64,000 bases of DNA from Solimonas marina (GTDB lineage Bacteria; Pseudomonadota; Gammaproteobacteria; Nevskiales; Nevskiaceae): contig NZ_JAAVXB010000001.1 in assembly GCF_012241385.1 (NCBI RefSeq), positions 434,001 to 498,000 on the forward strand, given 5' to 3'. The position numbers were made by a program, and so were the translations under genes. The notes beneath the pieces were generated by a model. The model worked only from the letters and a program-made list of their open reading frames with translations. It was not told the DNA's origin and ran no database searches. Shown here piece by piece: positions 46,878-56,382 of this stretch. The stretch's first letter is position 1. Every line of letters begins with the position of its first letter.

Positions 46878-48674
46878 CTATTCGGCGAACAGTGCGCCGT
46901 CGTCCTGGTCGCCCAGCATCTGCTCGCGCACCAAGGGAATCGGCGGCCCGCCGTAAGACAGGAACTGGTCGTGGAACGCGCGCCAGGCGTCGCGACCGCC
47001 GCGTGACGCGGTCCAGTCGGCGCGCAGCTTCATGATCATCAGCTTGCCCATCGTGTAGTTCAGATAGGCCGGATCGTAGGTGCCGCGCGCCGCCTGCTGG
47101 CGCGCGTTGCCGGGATCCTGGAAGGCCTGTTCGCGGAACAGGGTCTCGCAAGTCTGCACGCTCATGCCCTGCGTGTGCATGCCGATCGCGCACAGGAAGC
47201 GCACATCGCGCAGCAGCGCATTGCTGAGCTGGCCGACGTGGGTCTCCGGATCGCCGTTACCGAGCCCCGCGTCCCACATCATCTGCTCGGCGTAGTGCGC
47301 CCAGCCCTCGGCGAAGGCATAGCCGACGAACAACTGTCCGAACTGGAACGGCGAGCGGTTCGAATGCAGGAACTGCAGAAAATGCCCCGGCCAGACTTCA
47401 TGCACGGACGTGAACAACAGATCGGCCTTGCCGGGGATGTACGCTTCCTGATCGGCCTTCGACCAGCTCGGATCGGGCGGAGCGATGTAGTAGGTCGACG
47501 GCATCCCCTTGTCGAACGGTCCCGGCACGTCGATATACGCCGAGTTGGCGCTGTTGTACGGCGGCGCCTCATGCACCAGCGCGCGCTCGTCGCTGGGAAT
47601 CGTCACGATCTGATGGTCGGCGACGAACTGCCGCAGCATCACCAACTGCTTGCGCGCCTCCTCGACCGGGCCGTCCTTGGGCTTGTCGTGGTTCATCTTC
47701 AGCACGCAGTCGTGCAGCGTCTTGCCCGGCGCGTACTGCGCGCAGGCCTGCTTCAGCGCGTCGAGATTGCGCTGCAGATCGGCGCGGCCGATCTTCTCCA
47801 GCTCCGGCAGCGGCGTGTCGACGCGTTCGGTGGCGTAGAGCATTTTCGCGAAGCGATCCGGCCCCAGCGCGAAGTCGTCGTTGGCGGACGCCTGCAGGGT
47901 CTTCATCCAGTCGGCGAGTCCCTGCATCGCATCAGCGGCCTGCGCGATCGACGCCGCCAGCGCCACCTGCAGGTCCGGATCCTTGATGTCGGCGAAGATC
48001 GCCGGCACGTCCTTGCGATAGAAGTCGGCATAGCCAGCGAACGCGGCGATGCCGTATTGCACGAAGGTCTTCGGCATCGGCGTCTGTAGATTGGCGCGAA
48101 TTTCCGCGGCCGCCGCCGGCACTGCACGCGCATAGGCGATAAAGGCCTTCATCCGCGCTTCCAGCGGCGCGTACGGGCGCGACAGATAGACGCTGGGGTC
48201 GAGCGAGCCGGTGTAGAACGCCGGATTGTGGAACGGCTGCGCGGCGTCCTGGAGCCAGAACAGATCGCCGTCGATACGCGCCAGCAGATACTCGCGCTCG
48301 AAGCGCTGCTGCGGCGTCAGCATCGCATCGGTATAGGCCTGCGCTTGTTTGCGCTGCTGTTGCAGCCACTCGACCTGCTGCTGCAAGCCGGCCGCACTCC
48401 AATCCGGCAGATGGCCATCGAACTCGTGACGACCCTGGCTGACGGCAAACGTCGGATTGGCGACGAAATACGCCTCCTCATATTGCTTCAGATGATCCGC
48501 CCACGGCGGCAGATTCGTCACGGGCACGCTCGGTGCCGCCGCTGGCGTCGAGGCCGGCGCGGACGCGACGCTCTCGGTGGCAGGCTTGCTCGCGCAAGCG
48601 GCGACACCGAACAACAGCGCAGCCACGGCAACAGCGCCGAGCGCGCGGGAAGCGGGCTGGGGGATCAAAAGCAT
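46878..48674 (-). CDS. DUF885 family metallopeptidase lipoprotein
   Basis: 598 aa. A lipoprotein signal ends in a GVAAC lipobox near residue 28, followed by an Ala/Pro/Ser-rich linker. The body is a helical DUF885 domain with the zinc motif HEVWPGH (SVHEVWPGHFLQFLH) and downstream AFAEGWAHYAEQMMW, the pattern of this M32-like peptidase group. It would act in the periplasm or on the outer membrane; substrate unknown. The start at 48674 is preferred because the signal peptide begins there; upstream ATGs add 19 residues of no recognisable character. Confidence 0.88.
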   Translation of the reverse strand: MLLIPQPASRALGAVAVAALLFGVAACASKPATESVASAPASTPAAAPSVPVTNLPPWADHLKQYEEAYFVANPTFAVSQGRHEFDGHLPDWSAAGLQQQVEWLQQQRKQAQAYTDAMLTPQQRFEREYLLARIDGDLFWLQDAAQPFHNPAFYTGSLDPSVYLSRPYAPLEARMKAFIAYARAVPAAAAEIRANLQTPMPKTFVQYGIAAFAGYADFYRKDVPAIFADIKDPDLQVALAASIAQAADAMQGLADWMKTLQASANDDFALGPDRFAKMLYATERVDTPLPELEKIGRADLQRNLDALKQACAQYAPGKTLHDCVLKMNHDKPKDGPVEEARKQLVMLRQFVADHQIVTIPSDERALVHEAPPYNSANSAYIDVPGPFDKGMPSTYYIAPPDPSWSKADQEAYIPGKADLLFTSVHEVWPGHFLQFLHSNRSPFQFGQLFVGYAFAEGWAHYAEQMMWDAGLGNGDPETHVGQLSNALLRDVRFLCAIGMHTQGMSVQTCETLFREQAFQDPGNARQQAARGTYDPAYLNYTMGKLMIMKLRADWTASRGGRDAWRAFHDQFLSYGGPPIPLVREQMLGDQDDGALFAE

Positions 48675-48959
48675 GGGTCTCTCTGCAAAAAGCGGTGCGG
48701 GCATCCTAAGCAAAACGCCCGCAGCGACCAATGCGGAAAGTCCTCAGCGCTACCGCGAGCCATGGCGAGATGGTCGGCGCAACGACGACGCTACGCCGAT
48801 CGGCACCGCACACGATCAAAACGACAGGACGTCCACGTTCCCGACGGTTTCATGCTTTCATGCGCACCTGATTTTGAGCGGGATCGCGATCCATGCACCC
48901 GGCGCTGAGCCGTGCTGAGATTGCCCCCGTTTGTAAACACAACGAGCCAATATCGAGAC

Positions 48960-50939
48960 ATGGACTCCATCCGTCCCGAACCGACGACGCCCGAACGCGG
49001 CGCCACCGTCGTTCACGACGCCGGCACGCAGGCCGTCCCGACCAGCGCCACCAGCCGCTCGAATCTGCACAAATCCGGCATGGCCGCGTTGACGCTGGCG
49101 GCGCTCGGCGTCGTCTACGGCGACATCGGCACCAGCCCGCTGTACACATTCAAGGAAGTGTTCGGTCCGCTGACCGGCATTCCGCTGACCACCGCGAATA
49201 TCGTCGGCGCGGTGTCGGTGATCTTCTGGGCGTTGCTGCTGGTGGTGACGCTGAAATACGTACTGCTGATCCTGCGCGCCGACCACAACGGCGAGGGCGG
49301 CATTCTGGCGCTGGCGTCGCTGGCGTCCCGCACCGCGGCCGGCCGACCGAAGCTGCGCGGTATGTTGTTGCTGATCGGCGTCGCCGGCGCAACGCTGTTC
49401 TACGGCGACGGCGTCATCACGCCCGCGATCTCCGTGGTTGGCGCGATGGAAGGCCTTGAAGTCGTCGCGCCCGCCGCGTCGCCGTTCATCGTCGAAATCT
49501 CGCTGGCGATTCTGATCGGTCTGTTCATGATTCAGCGTCATGGCACCGGCAAGGTCGGCCGCGCGTTCGGGCCGATTATCCTGTTGTGGTTCGCCACGCT
49601 CGCCGTCGCCGGCATCGCCCACATCGTCCAGCAGCCGCAGATTCTCGCCGCGCTCAATCCGCTGCACGCCTGGCAGTTCCTCACCTCGCGCGGCTGGCAC
49701 TTGTTCGTGGTGATGGGCGCGATCGTGCTGGCGCTGACCGGCGCCGAAGCGCTATACGCCGACCTCGGCCACTTTGGCCGCAAACCGATACAGCTGGCGT
49801 GGGCGTCGGTCGTCCTGCCGGGGCTGGCGCTGAACTACATGGGTCAGGGCGCGCTGCTGCTCGGCAACCCCGAAGCGGTGGACAATCCGTTCTTCCGCAT
49901 GTTTCCGACACTGCTTGCCTATCCAGTGCTGTTGCTGGCAACGCTGGCGGCGATCATCGCCTCACAAGCCGTCATCACCGGCGCCTACTCGATGACCAAG
50001 CAGGCCATCCAGCTTGGCTTCTTTCCGCGCATGGCGGTGCGCTACACCTCGGTACGCGAAGCCGGGCAGATCTACATGCCGGGCGTCAACTTCACGCTGA
50101 TGGTCGGCGTCATCGTCGTCGTCACCGGTTTCGGCAGTTCGTCGGCACTGGCCGGCGCCTACGGCATCGCCGTGACGCTGACGATGATGATCACCTCGTT
50201 CCTGGCGTTCTTCGTCATGTCGAAGCGCTGGAAGCTCGGCGCGATTCCGAGCGCGGCGATCACCACGTTCTTCCTCGCACTCGACGTGCTGATGGTCGGC
50301 GGCTGCATTCTCAAGCTGCCTGACGGCGGCTGGCTGCCGTTGGTGCTCGGCGGCGCGCTGTTCGTGCTGATGAGCACCTGGCACCGTGGCCGCGAGCTGA
50401 TCCTGGCCAACGCACCGGATCAGGATCGCTCGCTGAAGGCCTTCATTCTCGAACTGGCAGCCAAGGACTATCCGCGCGTCGACGGCACCGCGATCTACCT
50501 CGTCGCCACGCCCAACCGCGTGCCGCAGGCGCTGGCCAGCAATCTGCGCCACAACAAGGTACTGCACGAACGCAACATCGTCCTGCACCTGCAGTTCGTC
50601 GAGGAACCGTGGATCGGCATGTCACAGCGCACGACGCTGGAACCGCTCGGCAACAACTTCTGGCGCATTACCCTGAAGTTCGGCTTCATGAACGTACCGG
50701 ACGTGCCGAAGGCCCTGCAGCTGTGCAACAAGCAGCAAGGCCTGCGCCTCGACGAAAAGCTGGAGGACACGACGTTTTTCCTCAGTCAGCTGCATGCGGT
50801 GCCGACGCCAGGGCAGGGCATGGCGCTATGGCGCGAGCGGCTGTTCGTGGCCATGAGCGCGCGCGCCGGCAACGCAGCGGCGTATTTCTGCCTGCCGGAC
50901 AATGCAGTCGTGCGGCTCGGCACACGGGTTCCTATCTAA
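48960..50939 (+). CDS. kup: Low-affinity potassium transporter Kup
   Basis: 659 aa K+/H+ symporter of the KUP/HAK/KT family with twelve predicted helices and a C-terminal cytosolic domain of about 150 residues. The family hallmark [16 protein letters not shown] lies near residue 45, with [15 protein letters not shown] following. An N-terminal extension of about 35 residues precedes the first helix. The start at 48960 is chosen because sequence before it has no family character. Its TAA overlaps the convergent TetR gene stop (50936-50939). Confidence 0.95.
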   Translation: MDSIRPEPTTPERGATVVHDAGTQAVPTSATSRSNLHKSGMAALTLAALGVVYGDIGTSPLYTFKEVFGPLTGIPLTTANIVGAVSVIFWALLLVVTLKYVLLILRADHNGEGGILALASLASRTAAGRPKLRGMLLLIGVAGATLFYGDGVITPAISVVGAMEGLEVVAPAASPFIVEISLAILIGLFMIQRHGTGKVGRAFGPIILLWFATLAVAGIAHIVQQPQILAALNPLHAWQFLTSRGWHLFVVMGAIVLALTGAEALYADLGHFGRKPIQLAWASVVLPGLALNYMGQGALLLGNPEAVDNPFFRMFPTLLAYPVLLLATLAAIIASQAVITGAYSMTKQAIQLGFFPRMAVRYTSVREAGQIYMPGVNFTLMVGVIVVVTGFGSSSALAGAYGIAVTLTMMITSFLAFFVMSKRWKLGAIPSAAITTFFLALDVLMVGGCILKLPDGGWLPLVLGGALFVLMSTWHRGRELILANAPDQDRSLKAFILELAAKDYPRVDGTAIYLVATPNRVPQALASNLRHNKVLHERNIVLHLQFVEEPWIGMSQRTTLEPLGNNFWRITLKFGFMNVPDVPKALQLCNKQQGLRLDEKLEDTTFFLSQLHAVPTPGQGMALWRERLFVAMSARAGNAAAYFCLPDNAVVRLGTRVPI

Positions 50940-51547
50940 CGTTGCAGCGTTTCCGGCTCGGCGCGCAGGCCCGCGCAGAGCAGCCTCAACAGTCGCTCGA
51001 TAAAGACATCGTCGAGCGGCTGGCCGAGCAGCAGGCGGTACCAGAAGGCGCCGTGAAACATTGTCGTCGCGGTTTCGATGTCGGCCTCGGCTGGCAGCTC
51101 ACCGGACGCAACCGCGCGACGCAGGATGGCCTTCACGATCTCGGCGCGGCGCAGTGCGAAGCGGGTGCGGAAGGTTTCGAGAAACGCCGCGTCGCGCTGG
51201 GCCGACGCGATCAGGCTGCGGATCGCGCCACCGTCGCGTCGCAGATTGCGGAACAGGTGCTGCAGGAAGCGCCGCAATTCCTCTTCGAACGGCTGATCGC
51301 CGACCGCCTCGTCCTGCATCACGCTTTGCAGGAAGGCATCGAGCACCAGCTCGGCCTTGCCGGGCCAGCGGCGATAAAGCGTCTGCCGTGCAACGCCGGC
51401 CGTGTCGGCAATCATCTGCGTGCTGACCGCTTCGTACCCGTGCTCGATGACGAGCGAGCGAGCCGCGTCCAGCAACGCCGGCGCGGCGCCGGCGTCTCGA
51501 GGCCGACCGGGTGACCGATTCGAGGCTGGCTGCTTGGGCATCGCCAT
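50936..51547 (-). CDS. TetR family transcriptional regulator
   Basis: 203 aa. The N-terminal helix-turn-helix domain (about 15-62) has the TetR pattern [24 protein letters not shown]. The C-terminal ligand domain (about 80-200) resembles the TetR C-terminal family seen in AcrR-like regulators. It is divergent from an MFS transporter gene across 68 bp of AT-rich sequence, the usual layout for a regulator controlling an efflux gene and itself. The ligand is unknown. Confidence 0.93.
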   Translation of the reverse strand: MAMPKQPASNRSPGRPRDAGAAPALLDAARSLVIEHGYEAVSTQMIADTAGVARQTLYRRWPGKAELVLDAFLQSVMQDEAVGDQPFEEELRRFLQHLFRNLRRDGGAIRSLIASAQRDAAFLETFRTRFALRRAEIVKAILRRAVASGELPAEADIETATTMFHGAFWYRLLLGQPLDDVFIERLLRLLCAGLRAEPETLQR

Positions 51548-51615
51548 ATTATGGCATCGCCGTCTCTTATATATAGTAGACTGCTGTACCTTTATTAATT
51601 CGCGCCATCACGTCG
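51548..51615. promoter_or_regulatory. Divergent promoter/operator region of the TetR-MFS pair
   Basis: 68 bp, strikingly AT-rich in the middle (CTTATATATAGTAGACTGCTGTA). TATATA could serve as a -10 for either gene. I see no perfect palindrome, but partial symmetry in GTAGACTGCTGTAC is a candidate TetR site. Confidence 0.45.
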
Positions 51616-52779
51616 ATGCCCGCCACACCGCGCCTGCGCCCGCTCGGTTCACTCACGCTACTGTGCACCGCGACCCTGACGATCATGGTCGGATGCGTCG
51701 TCGTGCCGGGGCTGCCGATCATCGCGGCGGCGCTGGGCGTTCCGCGGGCATCGGGCTGGCTGGTGACGTTGCCGGCGCTGGGCGTCGTCATCGCCGGACC
51801 GCTGGTTGGCCCGTTGATTCGTCGCGTCGGCGCACGCCAGGCACTGTTGTCGGGTCTGATCCTGTACGGCTTGCTCGGCGCCGGCGGCGCGTGGCTGCGA
51901 GTGCCCGGCGTGCTGTTCGCAGATCGCGTGTTACTCGGCGGCGCGACCGCCATCGTCATGTCGTCCGGTACGTCGCTGATCGCAACCTTCTATGAAGGCC
52001 CGGCGCGTCTGGCGATGATCGCGCGCCAAGGCATGGCGATCGAGCTCGGCGGCGTGGTGTTCCTCGGACTGGCCGGCATGCTCGCGTCCTGGCATTGGCA
52101 GGCACCGTTCGCGATCTACCTGCTCGCCTGGCTGATCGCGGCGCTGGCCGCGCTGAGCCTGCCGCGACTGCCGGCAAGGTTCGCCACTGCGGCGGCACCA
52201 TTATCCGCGCATGAAGACGCAGGCCACGGCGGCCTGCTTCCGGTCTATCTCGCGGCGCTGATGTCGATGGTGTTGTTCTTCACCGCCGTGATCATGCTGC
52301 CCGGACGACTTGGGCAGATCGGTCTGGACGCCGCACGGATCGGCTACTTTTTGTCGTTCGTCTCGCTGGTCGCGGTGGCCGTTGCGTCGACGCTTCCGCG
52401 CATCGTCCGCCGCTGCAGCGAGCCGGGCACGCTGGCGCTGGCCTTCGCGTTTTATGCCGTCGCGCACCTGATCTTCGCCACCGCTACCGCCACGTCACTG
52501 ATGATCGCCGGCGGTATGCTGCTCGGCGCCGGCTTCGGTTGTTCAGTGCCGCTGGTCAATCACATGACCGTTGAGCGTAGCCGGACGGCGCGCCGCGATC
52601 ACAATCTCGCCTATCTGGCCTCGATGTTGTTTCTCGGTCAGTTCCTGTCGTCGTTTCTCGATCTGCAGCCCGGCGGCGCAATCGCGGCGTTCCGCGCTGC
52701 CGCCGTCGTGGCCATCGGGCTTGGCATCGGCTTCGCCGGACTGCACCGGCGCGACAGTCTCGGTAAGGCGTCAGCCTGA
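51616..52779 (+). CDS. MFS transporter
   Basis: 387 aa with twelve predicted membrane helices. The MFS loop 2-3 motif is recognisable as GPLIRRVGARQALLSG. The family is drug:H+ antiporter-1-like (DHA1), with the substrate unknown. It sits divergent from the TetR regulator, which probably represses it. It is shorter than many DHA1 members by the absence of a long central loop. Confidence 0.9.
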   Translation: MPATPRLRPLGSLTLLCTATLTIMVGCVVVPGLPIIAAALGVPRASGWLVTLPALGVVIAGPLVGPLIRRVGARQALLSGLILYGLLGAGGAWLRVPGVLFADRVLLGGATAIVMSSGTSLIATFYEGPARLAMIARQGMAIELGGVVFLGLAGMLASWHWQAPFAIYLLAWLIAALAALSLPRLPARFATAAAPLSAHEDAGHGGLLPVYLAALMSMVLFFTAVIMLPGRLGQIGLDAARIGYFLSFVSLVAVAVASTLPRIVRRCSEPGTLALAFAFYAVAHLIFATATATSLMIAGGMLLGAGFGCSVPLVNHMTVERSRTARRDHNLAYLASMLFLGQFLSSFLDLQPGGAIAAFRAAAVVAIGLGIGFAGLHRRDSLGKASA

Positions 52780-52902
52780 CGCGGCAGCGGCCGGACTCCC
52801 GGCGGCACGCGCTTGCTTCACGACCCGCAACACCTCATCTGCGGGCAATCCGAGCACCAGCAGCACGAGCTCGGCGAGACGTTCGCCCGTCGGCACCGAC
52901 AT
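52771..52902 (-). CDS. Possible 43-aa small protein
   Basis: A short minus-strand frame between the MFS and nrdJ genes encodes MSVPTGERLAELVLLVLGLP followed by an amphipathic helix-like stretch (ADEVLRVVKQARAAG). The composition is protein-like, but there is no clear ribosome site. The stop overlaps the MFS 3' end by 9 nt. Alternative frames here are also open, so support is weak. The rest of 52903-53036 shows nothing else. Confidence 0.22.
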   Translation of the reverse strand: MSVPTGERLAELVLLVLGLPADEVLRVVKQARAAGSPAAAASG

Positions 52903-53036
52903 CGGCGACGCGCTCGTCAATACACACCGCAAGCTGGAAAAGCAGTAAGCCGCCGAGCCACATGGGCGTCGGGGCTGAACTCAGCGCGCGGCAGATTCCA
53001 TTGGCTAAACGTGCTCGACGTCGGGGGCTCGCACAC

Positions 53037-53786
53037 TCATCCGCACTTGGACCAGCCGCAGTCCAGGCAGGTCGGACAGCCGTCCTTCATCGCCATCTCA
53101 CCGCGGCACTGCGGGCAACGCTCGGCGAGCATGCCGGGCAGCGCCATAAACGGAGCTTCGACATCCGCAACGGGGTGCGCCTCACTCGGCGCTGACGCCG
53201 GCAGTTGCTGGCGCCGTTCGTAATTGGCGATCAGCGTATCGAGCGGCAGCGCTTCGCCGCGCTCATCGAGAAAGCCGCGCCGCTGCAGCTCCTGCTCGAT
53301 CGCCCAGGCGATCGCCGCCACTTCCGAATCGTGCACCATGCCCTTGCCGCTGCGGCTGCGGCCGTACCAGACCGGACCCCGATCCCACGACACCTTGCGC
53401 AGGTCGGCCAGCGCCTTGACCAGAAAGCCGCCGCGCGCCGCCAGCGACAGCGTGCGCATCGTCGCCGACACCCATTGATGCTCGGCGGCGGTCTGGCCGG
53501 CCGGAATGAAGAATTCCAGCGGCCGCTCGATGCAGATGCGCTCGCCATGGCGGCGCCCGCAGACGGTGCCGAAGCCGATGACGAAATAGATCGTCTTGCT
53601 GCCGGTCGACGAGGTCAGATTGATCTTGGTCGTCGTCGACTCCCAACTGCCTTCTTCGCGGCGGTCAATGCGCAGCGTCAGCGGGTCGACGTCAGACGGC
53701 GCATCGTTGGCCGGCGACGCCGGCGCGACCGACCAGCCGACGATCTTCGCGTCGATCTTGACCGCCTTGGCGTCGTCGTCAGACAT
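53037..53786 (-). CDS. nrdJ: Class II ribonucleotide reductase small partner NrdJb (C-terminal part)
   Basis: 249 aa. It contains the TSCPD-type domain (TKINLTSSTGSKTIYFVIGF) and ends in a zinc-ribbon-like redox tail with two CxxC pairs (CPQC and CPTCLDCGWSKCG), which in class II enzymes re-reduces the active site. In Pseudomonas the cobalamin-dependent enzyme is likewise split into NrdJa and NrdJb. The start at 53786 gives an acidic N-terminus (MSDDDAKAVKI) and excludes upstream sequence without family character. It is 95 nt downstream of nrdJa with a hairpin in between. Confidence 0.85.
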   Translation of the reverse strand: MSDDDAKAVKIDAKIVGWSVAPASPANDAPSDVDPLTLRIDRREEGSWESTTTKINLTSSTGSKTIYFVIGFGTVCGRRHGERICIERPLEFFIPAGQTAAEHQWVSATMRTLSLAARGGFLVKALADLRKVSWDRGPVWYGRSRSGKGMVHDSEVAAIAWAIEQELQRRGFLDERGEALPLDTLIANYERRQQLPASAPSEAHPVADVEAPFMALPGMLAERCPQCRGEMAMKDGCPTCLDCGWSKCG

Positions 53787-53836
53787 GGGCTCAGGTGCGC
53801 ATCGCGCGCCGGCAACGGTGCGCGTGCCTCGATACA

Positions 53837-53853
53837 CCGGGCCTACGGCCCGG
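53837..53853. repeat. Intercistronic hairpin between nrdJa and nrdJb
   Basis: Perfect 7-bp palindrome CCGGGCC-TAC-GGCCCGG in the 95-nt gap between the two nrdJ halves. There is no T-run. It may tune mRNA stability or the ratio of the two subunits. Confidence 0.4.
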
Positions 53854-53881
53854 CACTCGGCATGAACGGGTGGCGAATGGC

Positions 53882-55954
53882 TCAAAGCTTTCCATAGAAG
53901 CCCTCCTTGAGCGCATCGTAGAGATTGGCGGCGCTGTAGCGGCCGCCTTCGTACTCGACGGTCTCGTCGCCGCGCAGCTGCAGCACGCGACCGTCGTCGA
54001 GGCGAAATTCGTAGAGCGTCGCCGCCAGATCGCGGTCCTGCACGAGCACACCCTGATGGACCTTGGGGTTGAAGCGGAAGGTCGTGCAGCCCTTGAGGCC
54101 GCGCTCGACGGCGTAGAGGTAGACGTTCTTGAAATCGTCGAAGGCGATGTCGGTCGGCACATTGATCGTCTTCGAAATCGACGAGTCGACCCAGGCCTGG
54201 GCCGCCGCCTGCACATCGATATGCGCGCGCGGCGCGATGTCGCCGGCACCGATGAACAAGGGCGGCAGGGCGTCGGGATCGACGTCCTCGCCGGTCTCGG
54301 CGCGATACGCCAGCAACTCGTACGACTCCATGCGCACCGCGCGCTTGGCCTTCTCGCCGGGCACGATCATGTTGCGCACATAGCTGTGCGCGAACGACGG
54401 TTCGATGCCGTTGCTGGCGTTGTTGCCGACCGACGCCGCCATCGTGCCGGTCGGCGCGATCGACGTCGCGTGCGTATAGCGCGCACCGGTCTCGGCCAGC
54501 GCGTCGACCAGCGCGGCGTCGAGCGTGGCGATGCGTTGCAGGTGCCGCGAGTAGCGCGCGTGCAACACACTCGCCGGCAGCCGGTCGCCGGCCTTGTGGC
54601 CGTGTTCTGCGAGCACCGGACTCTGCAGCAGATGCCGCGGTGTCAGCGCTACGGTTTCCGTCAGTGCCGGCGCCGGGCCCTTTTCCTGCGCGAGTTCGAG
54701 CGCGGCGCGCCAGTTCTCCAGCGCCAGACGCTGCGTCACCGTCGCCGTGAAGGCGATCGACGGCGCGTCGCCGTAACGCTGGCCGAGCATCGTCAAGGCC
54801 GAGCCAAGTCCGAAATAGCCCATGCCGTGACGCCGCTTGCGCTCGATCTCGCGCACTTGCTGCGACAGCGGCAGGCCGTGCAGCTCACAAACGTTGTCGA
54901 GCATGCGCGCAAACACCCGCACCGCCTTGGCATAGGCGTCGAAATCGAAATGCGCATGCGCCGTGAACGCGCGGCGCACGAAGCTCGCCAGATTGATCGA
55001 GCCGAGCAGACAGGCCCCGTACGGCGGCAGCGGCTGTTCGCCGCAGGGATTGGTCGAACGAATTTCCTCGCTGAACCACAACGGGTTCATGCGATTGCAT
55101 TCGTCGATGAGGATGAAGCCCGGGTCCGAATAGTCGTAGGTCGAGCGCATCACCAGATCCCACAGCGCGCGGGCGCGGACCTGGCGATAGATGCGGCAGC
55201 AGGTTTCGCCGCGTTCGTTGAGCAGATGGTTCTCGTCGCGTACCGGCCAGACGCGCCACAGGCACTCGGCAGGTTCCGGCTCGTGGCGCAGCCGCGGAAA
55301 TACCAGCGGCCAGTCGGCATCGGCGCGCACCGCGTCGATGAAGGCGTCGGTGATCAACACCGACAGGTTGAATGCCCGCAGCCGGCCAGCCTCGCGCTTG
55401 GCGGTGATGAAGTCCTCGATGTCCGGATGGCTGATGTCGAGGCAGCCCATCTGCGCGCCGCGACGGCCGCCGGCACTGGAGACGGTGCGGCAGATCGCGT
55501 CGAACACGTCCATGAACGGCAGCGGCCCGGAGGTCGTCGCGCCGGCACCGGACACGTAGGCACCGGACGGGCGCAGCGTGGTGAAGTCGTAACCGATGCC
55601 GCAGCCGGCCTTGAGCGTCAGCGCCGCCTCGCTGGCGGCGGCCATGATGCCGTCCATCGAGTCGGCGATCGGCCGCGAGACGGTGCAGTTGATCGTCGAC
55701 ACGTTCGGTTTGAGATGGCCGGCACCGACGTTGGCCATGATGCGGCCGCCGGGCGCGGCATGCTGCAGCGTCCGATAGAACGTCTCTTCCCAACGCTGCG
55801 GCTGTGCTTCGACGGCGGCGAGCGCGCGGGCGATGCGCCGGCGCATGCCATCGAGATCCTCGCCGGGCAGGAAGTATTTAGCCTGTGCGATGGTCAGTGA
55901 TGCCGCCTGCAACGGCAGCTCCGGCCACGCGTCGGGCGCTTCGCCTGCGTCCAC
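53882..55954 (-). CDS. nrdJ: Class II (adenosylcobalamin-dependent) ribonucleotide reductase, catalytic part NrdJa
   Basis: 690 aa. It carries the ten-stranded barrel core: GCGIGYDFTTLRPSGAYVSG, INCTVSRPIADSMDG, the active-site NPCGEQPLPPYGACLLGSINL with its radical-forming Cys and nearby Asn/Glu, and IAPTGTMAASVGNNASNGIEP. Class II enzymes make deoxyribonucleotides with adenosylcobalamin, with or without oxygen. The start is a GTG at 55954, chosen because GGAGG lies 7 nt upstream; the ATG at 56065 extends into sequence without family character. It is co-directional with nrdJb. Confidence 0.9.
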   Translation of the reverse strand: MDAGEAPDAWPELPLQAASLTIAQAKYFLPGEDLDGMRRRIARALAAVEAQPQRWEETFYRTLQHAAPGGRIMANVGAGHLKPNVSTINCTVSRPIADSMDGIMAAASEAALTLKAGCGIGYDFTTLRPSGAYVSGAGATTSGPLPFMDVFDAICRTVSSAGGRRGAQMGCLDISHPDIEDFITAKREAGRLRAFNLSVLITDAFIDAVRADADWPLVFPRLRHEPEPAECLWRVWPVRDENHLLNERGETCCRIYRQVRARALWDLVMRSTYDYSDPGFILIDECNRMNPLWFSEEIRSTNPCGEQPLPPYGACLLGSINLASFVRRAFTAHAHFDFDAYAKAVRVFARMLDNVCELHGLPLSQQVREIERKRRHGMGYFGLGSALTMLGQRYGDAPSIAFTATVTQRLALENWRAALELAQEKGPAPALTETVALTPRHLLQSPVLAEHGHKAGDRLPASVLHARYSRHLQRIATLDAALVDALAETGARYTHATSIAPTGTMAASVGNNASNGIEPSFAHSYVRNMIVPGEKAKRAVRMESYELLAYRAETGEDVDPDALPPLFIGAGDIAPRAHIDVQAAAQAWVDSSISKTINVPTDIAFDDFKNVYLYAVERGLKGCTTFRFNPKVHQGVLVQDRDLAATLYEFRLDDGRVLQLRGDETVEYEGGRYSAANLYDALKEGFYGKL

Positions 55955-56382
55955 GTTTCGACCTCCGAGCTTCGATCCTGCGCCTAAGCCGTGCCGCCGT
56001 CCAGCACGCGTGGCGACGCCCCGGAACGCCTGACATGCACGCCAGCCGTGTCGACCGTCAGCCATCGGCCATCAGCGGTCGCGACGCTTATATTGACCCG
56101 AGCCATGGCGTCGCATGATCCCCAGGGCCGCTGCAAGCGGCTGATTTCACGGGCCGATCTAACGAGCACAGTGGCCGCGGCAGCAGGCGAAGCCGGCTGT
56201 CGGATCAGTGTTTTGACGGATGGCTCAAGATATAAATCGAAATTCATGATTGGGTGTTATTACCTAGATCATCGGCTAGACTTGCGCCCGCCCGAACCGC
56301 TGGAGGCCCACACAAGAAGGGGTCGCGCGGGCCTCGTCACACCCTTATCTTTATTCGCTTTAGCGTTCTGGGAGCATCAGAC
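55955..56382. other. 428-bp intergenic region between nrdJ and pntAA
   Basis: It holds the divergent promoters of nrdJ and the transhydrogenase operon. An AT-richer stretch (56220-56275) is the likely pntAA promoter area, with a TAGACT -10-like hexamer at 56276-56281. No cobalamin riboswitch pattern is recognisable upstream of nrdJ. Short frames on both strands lack protein character. Confidence 0.4.

Noticed and set aside
55984-56247. 87-aa minus-strand frame upstream of nrdJ
   Set aside because: No convincing ribosome site or domain; an overlapping plus-strand frame of similar quality suggests both are chance.
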